In this document: positions 1 to 5,874 of the stretch, piece by piece
How positions within the stretch are numbered: the stretch's first letter is position 1
Layout: each line of letters begins with the position of its first letter
Assembly: GCA_021156385.1 (NCBI GenBank)
Contig: JAJNDL010000021.1
Coordinates: 1-9,771 of the forward strand
Direction: 5' to 3'
Source of the DNA: Moraxellaceae bacterium
Lineage (GTDB): Bacteria; Pseudomonadota; Gammaproteobacteria; Pseudomonadales; Moraxellaceae
Length of the DNA: 9,771 nucleotides
Made by a program: the position numbers and the translations under genes
The notes under the pieces: generated by a model
Told to the model about the DNA's origin: nothing
The model's input: only the letters and a program-made list of their open reading frames with translations
Database searches by the model: none

Positions 1-249
1 CAGTCGGACGCGGGCGGTGGATTTGCAGCCCCGGGCAACATGCCGGTCATGGACGGCCATGCAGCGACCCGGGCGATCCGGGCGCTGGAGCCGGGAATCC
101 CGCACATCCCCATTGTGGCCACGACGGCCGCGGCCATGAGGGACGACCGGGAGAAGTGCCTGAGCGCAGGCATGGAAGACTTCCTGCCCAAGCCGGTCAC
201 GCTGGCCGACATCGGCAGGGTGGCGGAGCGCTGGCTCGCCAGGGTATGA
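1..249 (+). CDS. Response-regulator receiver domain, C-terminal part (5' end outside window)
   Basis: Frame 1 is open from base 1 to the TGA at 247-249. From codon 14 it reads MPVMDG, the motif that follows the phospho-acceptor Asp in CheY-like receiver domains. It continues with VATTAAAM, which carries the conserved Thr/Ser switch position, and FLPKPV, which carries the conserved Lys-Pro. The protein ends shortly after, so the receiver is the last domain. It could be the end of a hybrid sensor kinase or of a stand-alone regulator; the upstream part is not visible. Odd point: in receivers the acceptor Asp lies three residues before the MP of MPVMDG. Here that residue is Pro (sequence APGNMP) and the preceding residues do not look like a receiver beta-3 strand. 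Either the acceptor was lost, or an indel around bases 20-36 shifted the frame. The gene is convergent with the next one, with 7 bases between stop codons. Family assignment is firm for bases 40-249; the state of the gene is uncertain. Confidence 0.8.
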   Translation, partial: QSDAGGGFAAPGNMPVMDGHAATRAIRALEPGIPHIPIVATTAAAMRDDREKCLSAGMEDFLPKPVTLADIGRVAERWLARV

Positions 250-256
250 CGGCCCC

Positions 257-847
257 TCAGCCCTTCCTGTCCGGATCAACGTCCGGCACCGCCGCCGGCA
301 CTCCCACCCCGAACTCCGCCGCCACGGCCGGGCGGGTCAGCCGCCACATCACCCAACCCATGATGCCGCTCATCACCACGGCGACGACGGCGGTGAAGAT
401 GCGCATCACCAGCAGCAGGGTCTGCATGCCGGCGGCCACTTCCGCCGAGGCCTCCACGTCGATGGCGGGCGGGACGTCGGCGAACAGCCAGTACTGCACG
501 AAGATGCCGACGACGTTCCAGACGATACCGAGGGCCATGAAGATGACGAACAGGCGGCGCGCCCAGTTCCAGCGCCGCAGCAGGCCGATGGACACGACCA
601 GCATGAGTGCGGAGAGGAAAAGGAAGGCGCCAAGGAAGAGCTCGAAGTTGCTCATCATGACGCGTGCCACCCAGGGCAGCTGTTCGGCGGCGCCGCTGGC
701 GAGCGCGGCCTTCATTTCCGCGCGCGGGAAGACCAGGTAGAGCACCAGGTTCTGCAGGGCCGAGAGCGCGGTCGCGCCCGCGCTGAGCGCGATGAAGACC
801 CAGGCGAGGATGCTGACGAAACTGGAGCGCGGCGGGGCTTCCGGCAT
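257..847 (-). CDS. Unrecognised four-helix integral membrane protein
   Basis: This encodes 196 residues. I do not recognise the family. Four hydrophobic segments are visible at about residues 11-40, 67-90, 99-122 and 143-170, joined by short loops. A basic stretch (RRWNWARR) lies before helix 3, and an acidic, Pro-containing loop (DVPPAIDVEASAE) lies between helices 3 and 4. The C-terminal tail of about 25 residues is Ala/Val/Pro-rich and probably disordered. The ATG at 847 was chosen because AAGGA lies 7 bases upstream of it on this strand. The frame stays open upstream to 1120, but that extension is Arg/Gly-rich, has no membrane or domain character and runs into the tusD promoter region. 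The gene is divergent from tusD. No catalytic motif is visible, and the function is unknown. Confidence 0.75.
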   Translation of the reverse strand: MPEAPPRSSFVSILAWVFIALSAGATALSALQNLVLYLVFPRAEMKAALASGAAEQLPWVARVMMSNFELFLGAFLFLSALMLVVSIGLLRRWNWARRLFVIFMALGIVWNVVGIFVQYWLFADVPPAIDVEASAEVAAGMQTLLLVMRIFTAVVAVVMSGIMGWVMWRLTRPAVAAEFGVGVPAAVPDVDPDRKG

Positions 848-1062
848 GGCGAGGTCCTTCTGGTCGTACGCCGGGCCGGCAGCCGCGCCCGTCGCGTACC
901 GCCCATTAAACAGCCCGCGGCGCCGGTGGCATAGCCCCGCCGTTCGCCTGCCGGGATTCCCCTGCCGTGGGCACTGTGCTGCAATACCGCCATCGGCCGC
1001 CCGGCCCGGCTCTCCCGTTTTTAATGCGCTGCGGCAATTGTGTTGCTGATTGCGCAGGCGGG

Positions 1063-1090
1063 TCGTCACCGCACCGGCACCCGCTAGACT
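1063..1090 (+). promoter_or_regulatory. Candidate sigma-70-like promoter of the tus operon
   Basis: A TAGACT hexamer at 1085-1090 (4 of 6 to TATAAT) is preceded after 16 bases by TCGTCA at 1063-1068 (4 of 6 to TTGACA). Transcription would then start close to 1097, almost at the ATG of tusD, where no Shine-Dalgarno sequence is visible. Both boxes are imperfect, so this is a proposal from position and pattern only. Confidence 0.4.
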
Positions 1091-1097
1091 CATGCAT

Positions 1098-1487
1098 ATG
1101 AAGATCGCCCTCCTCGTCACCGCCGCGCCGCACCAGGAAAACGCCTGGCAGGCACTGCAGTTCTGCCGGGCCGCCCTCGCCGGCGGCCACGAAGTGCCGC
1201 GCGTGTTTTTCTACGGCGACGGCGCCGTCCACGGCAATGCGCTGCTGCTGCCGCCGCAGGACGAGGCGCACGTCACGCGCGACTGGCAGCGCCTCGCCGG
1301 CGAGCACGGCATCGAGCTCGTGGTCTGCATCGCGGCGGCGCTGAAGCGCGGCGTCATGGACGCCGACACGGCGCAGCGCGAGGAGAAGTCCGTCGCCAAC
1401 CTGGCACCGGGCTTCGTGATCTCCGGCCTCGGCCAGCTCGCCGAGGTCATGATCGAGGCCGACCGCCTCGTGAGCTTTCCGGGATAG
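1098..1487 (+). CDS. tusD: TusD, sulfurtransferase subunit of the TusBCD complex (DsrE family)
   Basis: This encodes 129 residues, against 128 in E. coli TusD. In E. coli the TusBCD heterohexamer accepts persulfide sulfur from TusA in the cytoplasm and passes it to TusE, for 2-thiolation of uridine 34 in tRNAs for Lys, Glu and Gln. The sequence shows the DsrE fold start (MKIALLVTAAP), the FFYGDG segment, and Cys77 in VVCIAAALKRGVMD. Cys77 aligns with the sulfur-carrying cysteine of E. coli TusD (NICVAAALRRGVVD). The end FVISGLGQLAEVMIEADRLVSF also matches TusD. The start could be the ATG at 1098 or the in-frame ATG at 1092 (MHMK). I chose 1098 because it gives the family length. Neither has a Shine-Dalgarno sequence, so a leaderless message is possible. 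It is the first gene of the operon; tusC starts 2 bases after the stop. Confidence 0.95.
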   Translation: MKIALLVTAAPHQENAWQALQFCRAALAGGHEVPRVFFYGDGAVHGNALLLPPQDEAHVTRDWQRLAGEHGIELVVCIAAALKRGVMDADTAQREEKSVANLAPGFVISGLGQLAEVMIEADRLVSFPG

Positions 1488-1489
1488 CC

Positions 1490-1846
1490 ATGAAGCACGT
1501 CCTTTTCATCCAGCATTGCGCGCCCTACGGCTCGGAGTCGCCGCAGGAGCAGATCGACGCGCTGCTCGTGGCCGCCACCTTCGGCCTGCGCGTTGCCCTG
1601 CTCTTCCAGGACGACGGCGTCTGGCAGCTGCTCTCGCAACAGGACGGCAAGCAGCTGGAGCGGCGCACGCTGGGCGCGCAACTGCAGGCGCTCGAGCTCT
1701 ACGACATCCATGACCTCTATGTCGACGCCGCCTCGCTGGACGAGCGCGGCCTCGAGGTTGCGGAACTGGCGCTGCCGGCAAAGGTGCTTGACGAGGCCGG
1801 CCTGCAGCAACTCGTTGCCGGACACGATCTGGTGTTGCGCTTCTGA
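1490..1846 (+). CDS. tusC: TusC, subunit of the TusBCD sulfur-relay complex (DsrF-like)
   Basis: This encodes 118 residues, against 119 in E. coli TusC. It is a structural partner of TusD and TusB in the cytoplasmic sulfur-relay complex. Family landmarks are visible: the N-terminal MKHVLFIQHCAPYGS, the central LDALL-like segment (IDALLVAATFGLRVALLF), DGVWQLL, LYDIHDLYV with AASLDERGL, and the C-terminal end HDLVLRF, which resembles the YDVILRF end of E. coli TusC. Cys10 is near the N-terminus, but a catalytic role is not implied in this family. The start is 2 bases after tusD, and the TGA stop shares its last base with the ATG of tusB, which points to translational coupling. The alternative name DsrF would apply only in a sulfur-oxidising dsr cluster, and no dsrAB or dsrMKJOP is seen here. 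Confidence 0.93.
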   Translation: MKHVLFIQHCAPYGSESPQEQIDALLVAATFGLRVALLFQDDGVWQLLSQQDGKQLERRTLGAQLQALELYDIHDLYVDAASLDERGLEVAELALPAKVLDEAGLQQLVAGHDLVLRF

Positions 1847-2127
1847 TGACCACGACCCTGCACATCGTCCACAAGCTCGAGCGCGGCCGCCTGCCCGGCG
1901 CGCTGCGCCGCAGCTTCGCCAGCGACGACTCGCTGCTGCTGACCGGCGACGCCGTCTATGCCGCGCTCTCCGACCGGCGCGAGCTGCCCGGCCACTGCCA
2001 CGCCCTCGGCGACGCCGTGCGCGCGCGCGGCCTGCTGCCGCAGTGGCCGCCGGAGATTCCCCTCATCGACCATGGCGGATTCGTCGAGCTTTGCGTACGG
2101 TATGACAAGTCGCTGAGCTGGGGCTGA
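1846..2127 (+). CDS. tusB: TusB, subunit of the TusBCD sulfur-relay complex (DsrH-like)
   Basis: This encodes 93 residues, against 95 in E. coli TusB. It is the third and smallest subunit of the TusBCD complex. The TLHIVHKL start, the DDSLLLTGDAVYAAL segment, ARGLL, and IPLIDHGGFVELCVRYDKSLSW at the end follow the TusB pattern (E. coli: LLLLQDGV, ARGL, ILIDYTDFVRLTVKH, MAWL). The start codon overlaps the tusC stop by one base (TGATG). No clear Shine-Dalgarno sequence is visible, so translation probably depends on ribosomes finishing tusC. The order D-C-B matches that in enteric bacteria, which supports assembly as one complex. Confidence 0.92.
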   Translation: MTTTLHIVHKLERGRLPGALRRSFASDDSLLLTGDAVYAALSDRRELPGHCHALGDAVRARGLLPQWPPEIPLIDHGGFVELCVRYDKSLSWG

Positions 2128-2143
2128 GCCGCCGGGCCTATCA

Positions 2144-2461
2144 ATGAACGTGGACGAACTGCTGGACGCCGAGGGTTACCTGCGTGACCACCGGGCCTGG
2201 AACGAGGAACTGGCGCAGGCGCTGGCCGCGCGCGACCACGTCGTGCTCACGGCGGCGCACTGGGAGATCCTGCACGCCATGCGCCGCTTCCATGCCCGCT
2301 ACGAGCTCTCCCCCGCCACCCGCCCGCTGCTGAAATACCTCGCACAGGAACTCGGCCCGGAGAAGGCCGGCAGCATCTACGTCATGCAGCTCTTTCCCGG
2401 CACGCCGGCCAAGACCATCGCGCGCATCGCCGGCCTGCCCAAGCCGCCCAACTGCATCTGA
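2144..2461 (+). CDS. tusE: TusE, sulfur acceptor/carrier (DsrC/TusE family)
   Basis: This encodes 105 residues, against 109 in E. coli TusE. TusE takes sulfur from TusBCD and, in E. coli, presents it to MnmA for 2-thiouridine synthesis. The DsrC/TusE signature is clear: DAEGYLRDHRAWNEELAQALA, LTAAHWEILHAMRRF, the helix YELSPATRPLLKYL, and the C-terminal arm GLPKPPNCI with the active Cys104 next to last. DsrC of sulfite-reducing or sulfur-oxidising bacteria has a second cysteine about ten residues earlier. Here that position lies in AKTIARIAG and has no cysteine, so the protein is TusE-type rather than dissimilatory DsrC. It starts 16 bases after tusB. In E. coli tusE is at a separate locus; here it belongs to the relay operon, as dsrC does next to dsrEFH in sulfur oxidisers. 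Confidence 0.94.
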   Translation: MNVDELLDAEGYLRDHRAWNEELAQALAARDHVVLTAAHWEILHAMRRFHARYELSPATRPLLKYLAQELGPEKAGSIYVMQLFPGTPAKTIARIAGLPKPPNCI

Positions 2462-2568
2462 ACCAACGTCCGCCCTCTGCACTGCGGCCAGGAAGACGCC
2501 GCCAGCCGGACGCAACTATTGACCTGCGTTGCACTGCCGCGAGCCGGACCGGCACGCAGGCTTGCAGG

Positions 2569-2574
2569 TACAAT
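2569..2574 (+). promoter_or_regulatory. Possible -10 box of an internal promoter for the TrpD2-like gene
   Basis: The 189-base gap between tusE and the next gene contains TACAAT, which matches TATAAT at 5 of 6 bases and stands out in GC-rich surroundings. I found no convincing -35 box 16-18 bases upstream. If it is active, the message would have a leader of roughly 70 bases. The longer spacing compared with the rest of the operon makes separate initiation of the last gene plausible. Confidence 0.3.
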
Positions 2575-2650
2575 TCCCGAATTCGCGAGCCTGTCGCCGC
2601 CCCACCGGCGCGGCAGCAGGCCGCCACGCAGATCCACAGGCAGGTCCGCC

Positions 2651-3670
2651 ATGGTCATGAAGAACGTCTACAAGGGTGCCGAGCATCCCTTCGCGCCATA
2701 CGTGCGCATCCTCGGCAAGGGCCGCACCGGCTCGCGCTCGCTCACCTTCGACGAAGCCCGCGACGCCATGGGCATGGTGCTGCGCGGCGAAGTGCTGGAG
2801 GTGCAGCTCGGCGCCTTCCTCATGCTGCTGCGCGTGAAGGAGGAGACGCCGGAGGAGCTGGCCGGCTTCGTCGCCGCCACGCGCGATTTCATGGCCGCGC
2901 CGCGCGACATCGCCGTCGACCTCGACTGGTCCTCCTATGCCGGCAAGCGCAAGCACTATCCCTGGTTCCTGTTCGCGGTGAAGCTGCTCGTGGCCAACGG
3001 CGTGCGCGTCTTCATGCACGGCGCCAGCGGCCATACCGTCAACCGCCTCTACACGGAGAACGTGCTGCCCGTGCTCGGCATGCCGGTGTGCGAGGACTGG
3101 GCCGGAGTGAAGGCCGCGCTGGATACGCAGCGCTTCGCCTATCTCCCGCTCGAGAAGTTCTGCCCGCCGCTCGGCGAGATGATCGCGCTGCGCAACGTCA
3201 TGGGCCTGCGCTCGCCGGTGCACACGCTGGCGCGGCTGCTCAACCCGCTCGACGCACCCTTCGTGATGCAGGCCATCTTCCATCCCGCCTACCGCGAATC
3301 GCACCAGAGCGCGGCCGCCCTCCTCGGCTACCGCAACAGCTGCGTGATCAAGGGCGAAGGCGGCGAGATCGAGCGCAATCCGGACGGCCTGTGCCTCGCC
3401 AAGCGCATCGTCGACGGCGCACTGCAGGATGAAGAATGGCCGATGCTCTTCCCGCTGCGCCACGCTCCCGAGGAAGAGTTCGTCATGGATGATTTCCTGG
3501 CCGTGTGGCGCGGTGAAAAAGCGCACGAGTACGGCGAGATGGCAGTGGTCGCCACCATCGCCCTCGCCCTGCGCACGCTGCAGCGCGCGGACTCGCAGGA
3601 CACTGCCATGGCAATGGCCCGCGCCTGGTGGGAGGCGCGCGACCGCCACGCTCCCGCCTCCCCACGCTGA
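2651..3670 (+). CDS. ybiB: TrpD2/YbiB-like protein of the anthranilate phosphoribosyltransferase fold family
   Basis: This encodes 339 residues. It has the nucleoside phosphorylase/TrpD-type layout: a helical N-domain at about 1-85 (ILGKGRTGSRSLTFDEA, then VQLGAFLMLLRVKEETPEEL), followed by a larger alpha/beta domain with FMHGASGHTVNRLYTENVL (122-139), LRSPVHTLARLLNPL (186-200) and IKGEGGEIERNPDG (233-246). The GTGGD phosphoribosyl-diphosphate loop of true TrpD enzymes is replaced by DWSSYAGKRKHYPWF at 92-106, the pattern of the TrpD2 (E. coli YbiB) branch. YbiB is reported to bind nucleic acid and is not a tryptophan enzyme, so tryptophan synthesis is not inferred. The ATG at 2651 follows a modest purine-rich site (AGGCAGG, 2639-2645); the ATG two codons later is also possible. 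It lies last in the tus operon direction, which hints at a link to tRNA thiolation or RNA. The symbol is by family resemblance only. Confidence 0.8.
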   Translation: MVMKNVYKGAEHPFAPYVRILGKGRTGSRSLTFDEARDAMGMVLRGEVLEVQLGAFLMLLRVKEETPEELAGFVAATRDFMAAPRDIAVDLDWSSYAGKRKHYPWFLFAVKLLVANGVRVFMHGASGHTVNRLYTENVLPVLGMPVCEDWAGVKAALDTQRFAYLPLEKFCPPLGEMIALRNVMGLRSPVHTLARLLNPLDAPFVMQAIFHPAYRESHQSAAALLGYRNSCVIKGEGGEIERNPDGLCLAKRIVDGALQDEEWPMLFPLRHAPEEEFVMDDFLAVWRGEKAHEYGEMAVVATIALALRTLQRADSQDTAMAMARAWWEARDRHAPASPR

Positions 3671-3678
3671 CGCCGTGC

Positions 3679-3703
3679 AGCCATGGCGGTAACCGCCATG
3701 GCT
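3679..3703 (+). terminator. Perfect 12+1+12 inverted repeat after the tus-ybiB operon, probable terminator
   Basis: AGCCATGGCGGT and its exact reverse complement flank a single A, starting 8 bases after the stop of the TrpD2-like gene. As RNA this gives a stem of about 10 bp with a five-base loop (GUAAC). Only a short T run (TTT, 3703-3705) follows, so it would be a weak intrinsic terminator. Its symmetry would also suit a protein-binding site or a 3'-end protecting hairpin. No other end signal is seen for this operon. Confidence 0.55.
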
Positions 3704-3733
3704 TTCCTGCGCCCACTACCACCGCAACTACAG

Positions 3734-3765
3734 TGTTGGAATATTGCTGCAGCAACAATGCAACA
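3734..3765. repeat. Interrupted 32-bp dyad, possible operator
   Basis: The core TTGCTGCAGCAA (3744-3755) is a perfect 12-bp palindrome. At the same centre, TGTTG (3734-3738) and CAACA (3761-3765) are also perfectly complementary, and the five bases between core and outer arms pair at only two positions. A symmetric site of this length in a non-coding stretch is typical of operators bound by dimeric regulators. It is about 370 bases upstream of the next gene, so its target is unclear. Confidence 0.35.
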
Positions 3766-4122
3766 GCTGGAAGCAATTCCCGCCACCGTCCGGCTGCCTC
3801 TCCCTTGCCACCCCACGCCCCTTTCGCTCGCTGCAACTGCAGGCAGCGTCCGCAAGCATTGCCGCCACACGCGATTTCCACACCGGGACAACCGGTTACG
3901 ACCAGTGGCGGAAATGCGCCGTGGCGTCGCTCCTGCGTCCACCGCAGCCACTGAGGCCACGCCTGCCGCATGGCACTCCGGTGCCTGCGTACAGCGCGCC
4001 AACCTGCCGAACCGCTCCGTCATCCTCCGTCACAAGATGCTCATAACGTAATACCGGTACGCGCCCGTACGCTCACTTTGCGGCAATCGACACGGATGTC
4101 TGTTTCCCAATGCGCATCGACC

Positions 4123-4129
4123 AAGGAGG
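4123..4129 (+). promoter_or_regulatory. Strong Shine-Dalgarno site that sets a GTG start
   Basis: AAGGAGG lies 5 bases upstream of the GTG at 4135. The in-frame ATG at 4096 has no comparable site and would put a hydrophilic, cysteine-containing leader before the signal peptide. This site therefore decides the start. Confidence 0.8.
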
Positions 4130-4134
4130 GTAAT

Positions 4135-5856
4135 GTGAGCACGCCACGCTTCGCACTCCGGCTGGCAGCACTGGCCATAAGCGGCATCATCGGTATCTCG
4201 GCAGTCGAGCGGGCACACGCGGTCGACGGCGGCATCTTCGAACTGGATGCCAACGCCATCGACAACGGGGCCAGCACGGACGACTGGCAGAGCTTCTTCG
4301 TCAATCCACCCACCGCTGCCACCACCCGCACCACCGGCATCGTTGCCGATGTCAGCCCGGCCGTGTTCCGGCAAGGCTCGAAAGACACCGACAACATCAG
4401 CGCCTGGCGCTACGACCTGAACTCGTCGCCCCCCAAGGACGACATGCTGCACGCCTATGCCGCCGCCTATAACGCCGACGGCACGACGATCCCGATCCCC
4501 GGCGCCAGCAACGGCGACCTCGTCGTCTACTTCGGTGCCGACCGCGCTTCCTTCAACGGCACCGCCAGCCTGGGTTTCTGGTTCTTCAAGAATCCCGTGG
4601 CTCGCGACGACGCCAGCGGGCGCTTCATCAATCCATCCACCGGCGCGCCCGCCACGCATGCCAACGGCGACACGCTGGTGGCCTTCGAGTACACCAACGG
4701 CGGCGCCATCACCACCATCAAGCTCTTCGTGTGGCAGAACGGCACGCTGGTGGACCGGGGCTCCATCGGCACCACCGCGACATCGACACCGGGCCTGTTC
4801 TGCAACACGGCCAGCGCCGGCATTCCCGCCGACTCCATCTGCGGCGCCACCAATGCAGGCAGCATCCCGCTGCCCTGGAACGGCACGGTGGCCGCGGGAC
4901 AGTTCTTCGAGGGCGGCATCAACCTGACCAAGGTCATTGGCGGCGATGCCTGCTTCGCCAGCTTCATGGCAACCAGCCGTGCCTCGTCGACGCAGAACGC
5001 CTCGATCAAGAACTTCATCCTCGACGCCTTCCCGGTGTGCAGCGTTTCGGTGACCAAGACCTGCGCGAATCCGCAGCTGGCCGGGGCCAACTCGATCCGC
5101 TACACGGTGACGGGCCAGGTGCTGAACGACGGCGGCGGCACGCTGTCGAACATCCAGCTCACCGACAGTCCGCCGCTCGACAGCGGCTCGCTGGGCTTCT
5201 TCACCTGCGACGCCGGCGGCCAGCCCACCACCACGCCGGCCAGCAACAGCACGCTCGCGGCCGGTGCCTCGGTGTGCTACCGCGGGACGATCACATCGGG
5301 CACCAACGGACCTTCCGACACCATCACGGTGACGGCCTCGACCGGCGGCGGCTCGGTGACCGACAGCCAGAGCGCAACCTGCCCGCAACTGCAGGTCAAC
5401 ACCGGCATCAACGTCACCAAGGTCTGCGACCTCGACATCGTGCAGCAGAACAGCCAGCTCGTGCTGAAGGTGAATTTCGGCGGCAGCGTCTGCAACACGA
5501 GTGACGTCGCGCTCAGCAACGTGAAGGTCTGCGAGACGCATGGCGTGAACATCCCGGCCGGCCAGACGCCCTGCACCGTCACGCCGCGCAAGGAGTTCAA
5601 CATCGGCACGCTGCCGGCCGCCGGCACGGCGGGAAGCTGCGTGAACTACCAGACCTTCGCCACGGCGCAGAACCCGGCCAGCTACTTCCCGGCAAACGCG
5701 GACGTGGGCTCGCTGACACAGCCCGACATCAACCCGGTGCTGTTCAAGGACCAGGTCGGTGCCGTCGGCACGCCGCCCGCCATCCTCAACCAGCCCAACG
5801 TTTCCGCCATTCCCGCGGAAGCCACCTGCGGGCTGTGTCCCACCACGGAGAACTGA
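4135..5856 (+). CDS. Exported cysteine-rich protein with two DUF11-like repeats and a C-terminal CxxC
   Basis: This encodes 573 residues starting at GTG. A Sec signal peptide is clear: basic start, hydrophobic LAALAISGIIGISAV, cleavage after AHA at about residue 29. Residues about 30-300 form a Ser/Thr/Asn/Gly-rich beta domain with the pattern DDWQSFF, SKDTDNISAWRYDL, LHAYAAAYN, LVVYFGAD and LGFWFFKN, known from uncharacterised exported proteins. Two tandem modules follow, starting SVTKTCAN (near 305) and NVTKVCDL (near 425), each resembling the DUF11/conserved-repeat beta-sandwich of surface proteins. I count 15 cysteines in the mature protein, none in about the first 180 residues and most in the repeats. 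The last pair is C565-G-L-C568, six residues from the end. No LPxTG motif, PEP-CTERM tail or C-terminal membrane helix is visible. The next gene starts 18 bases after the stop, so the two are probably cotranscribed. Role unknown; a surface structural or adhesive protein is the best guess. Confidence 0.8.
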   Translation: MSTPRFALRLAALAISGIIGISAVERAHAVDGGIFELDANAIDNGASTDDWQSFFVNPPTAATTRTTGIVADVSPAVFRQGSKDTDNISAWRYDLNSSPPKDDMLHAYAAAYNADGTTIPIPGASNGDLVVYFGADRASFNGTASLGFWFFKNPVARDDASGRFINPSTGAPATHANGDTLVAFEYTNGGAITTIKLFVWQNGTLVDRGSIGTTATSTPGLFCNTASAGIPADSICGATNAGSIPLPWNGTVAAGQFFEGGINLTKVIGGDACFASFMATSRASSTQNASIKNFILDAFPVCSVSVTKTCANPQLAGANSIRYTVTGQVLNDGGGTLSNIQLTDSPPLDSGSLGFFTCDAGGQPTTTPASNSTLAAGASVCYRGTITSGTNGPSDTITVTASTGGGSVTDSQSATCPQLQVNTGINVTKVCDLDIVQQNSQLVLKVNFGGSVCNTSDVALSNVKVCETHGVNIPAGQTPCTVTPRKEFNIGTLPAAGTAGSCVNYQTFATAQNPASYFPANADVGSLTQPDINPVLFKDQVGAVGTPPAILNQPNVSAIPAEATCGLCPTTEN

Positions 5857-5860
5857 GCAC

Positions 5861-5867
5861 AGGAGGT
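5861..5867 (+). promoter_or_regulatory. Strong Shine-Dalgarno site that sets the ATG at 5875
   Basis: AGGAGGT lies 7 bases before the ATG at 5875. An in-frame GTG at 5866 overlaps this site and would have no ribosome-binding site of its own, so the shorter protein is preferred. Confidence 0.75.
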
Positions 5868-5874
5868 GACGATC

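Larger units (their letters stand above)
3671..4134. other. Long intergenic stretch with dyads; no gene recognised
   Basis: Open frames cross this 464-base stretch, but their translations are Pro/Ala/Thr/Arg-rich with no domain, signal peptide or good ribosome-binding site, so I call no gene. It contains the 25-bp inverted repeat at 3679-3703, a 32-bp interrupted dyad at 3734-3765, and a short repeat GTACG-CGCC-CGTAC at 4057-4070, about 65 bases before the next start. TA-rich bases around 4041-4053 (CTCATAACGTAATACC) could hold a -10 element for the downstream gene. I cannot pair them with a credible -35 box. Confidence 0.5.

Noticed and set aside
1050..1097. In-frame upstream ATG at 1050 that would lengthen TusD by 16 residues
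   Set aside because: The added residues are Arg/Ala/Pro-rich, absent from the family, and overlap the proposed promoter; the ATG at 1098 gives the usual length.
848..1120. N-terminal extension of the four-helix membrane protein
   Set aside because: The extension is Arg/Gly-rich without any membrane or domain pattern, and a good ribosome-binding site marks the ATG at 847.
2144..2461. DsrC of a dissimilatory sulfur pathway
   Set aside because: Only the C-terminal cysteine is present; the second DsrC cysteine is missing and no dsr genes are nearby.
2516..3649. 377-codon open frame on the - strand opposite the TrpD2-like gene
   Set aside because: The + strand protein has clear family motifs; the - strand frame is low-complexity His/Arg/Ala/Glu-rich sequence.
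2651..3670. Anthranilate phosphoribosyltransferase (trpD)
   Set aside because: The GTGGD phosphoribosyl-diphosphate loop is absent and no tryptophan genes are adjacent; the pattern fits the TrpD2/YbiB branch.
4096..4134. ATG at 4096 as start of the cysteine-rich exported protein
   Set aside because: It lacks a Shine-Dalgarno sequence and would bury the signal peptide behind a hydrophilic leader; the GTG at 4135 has AAGGAGG 5 bases upstream.
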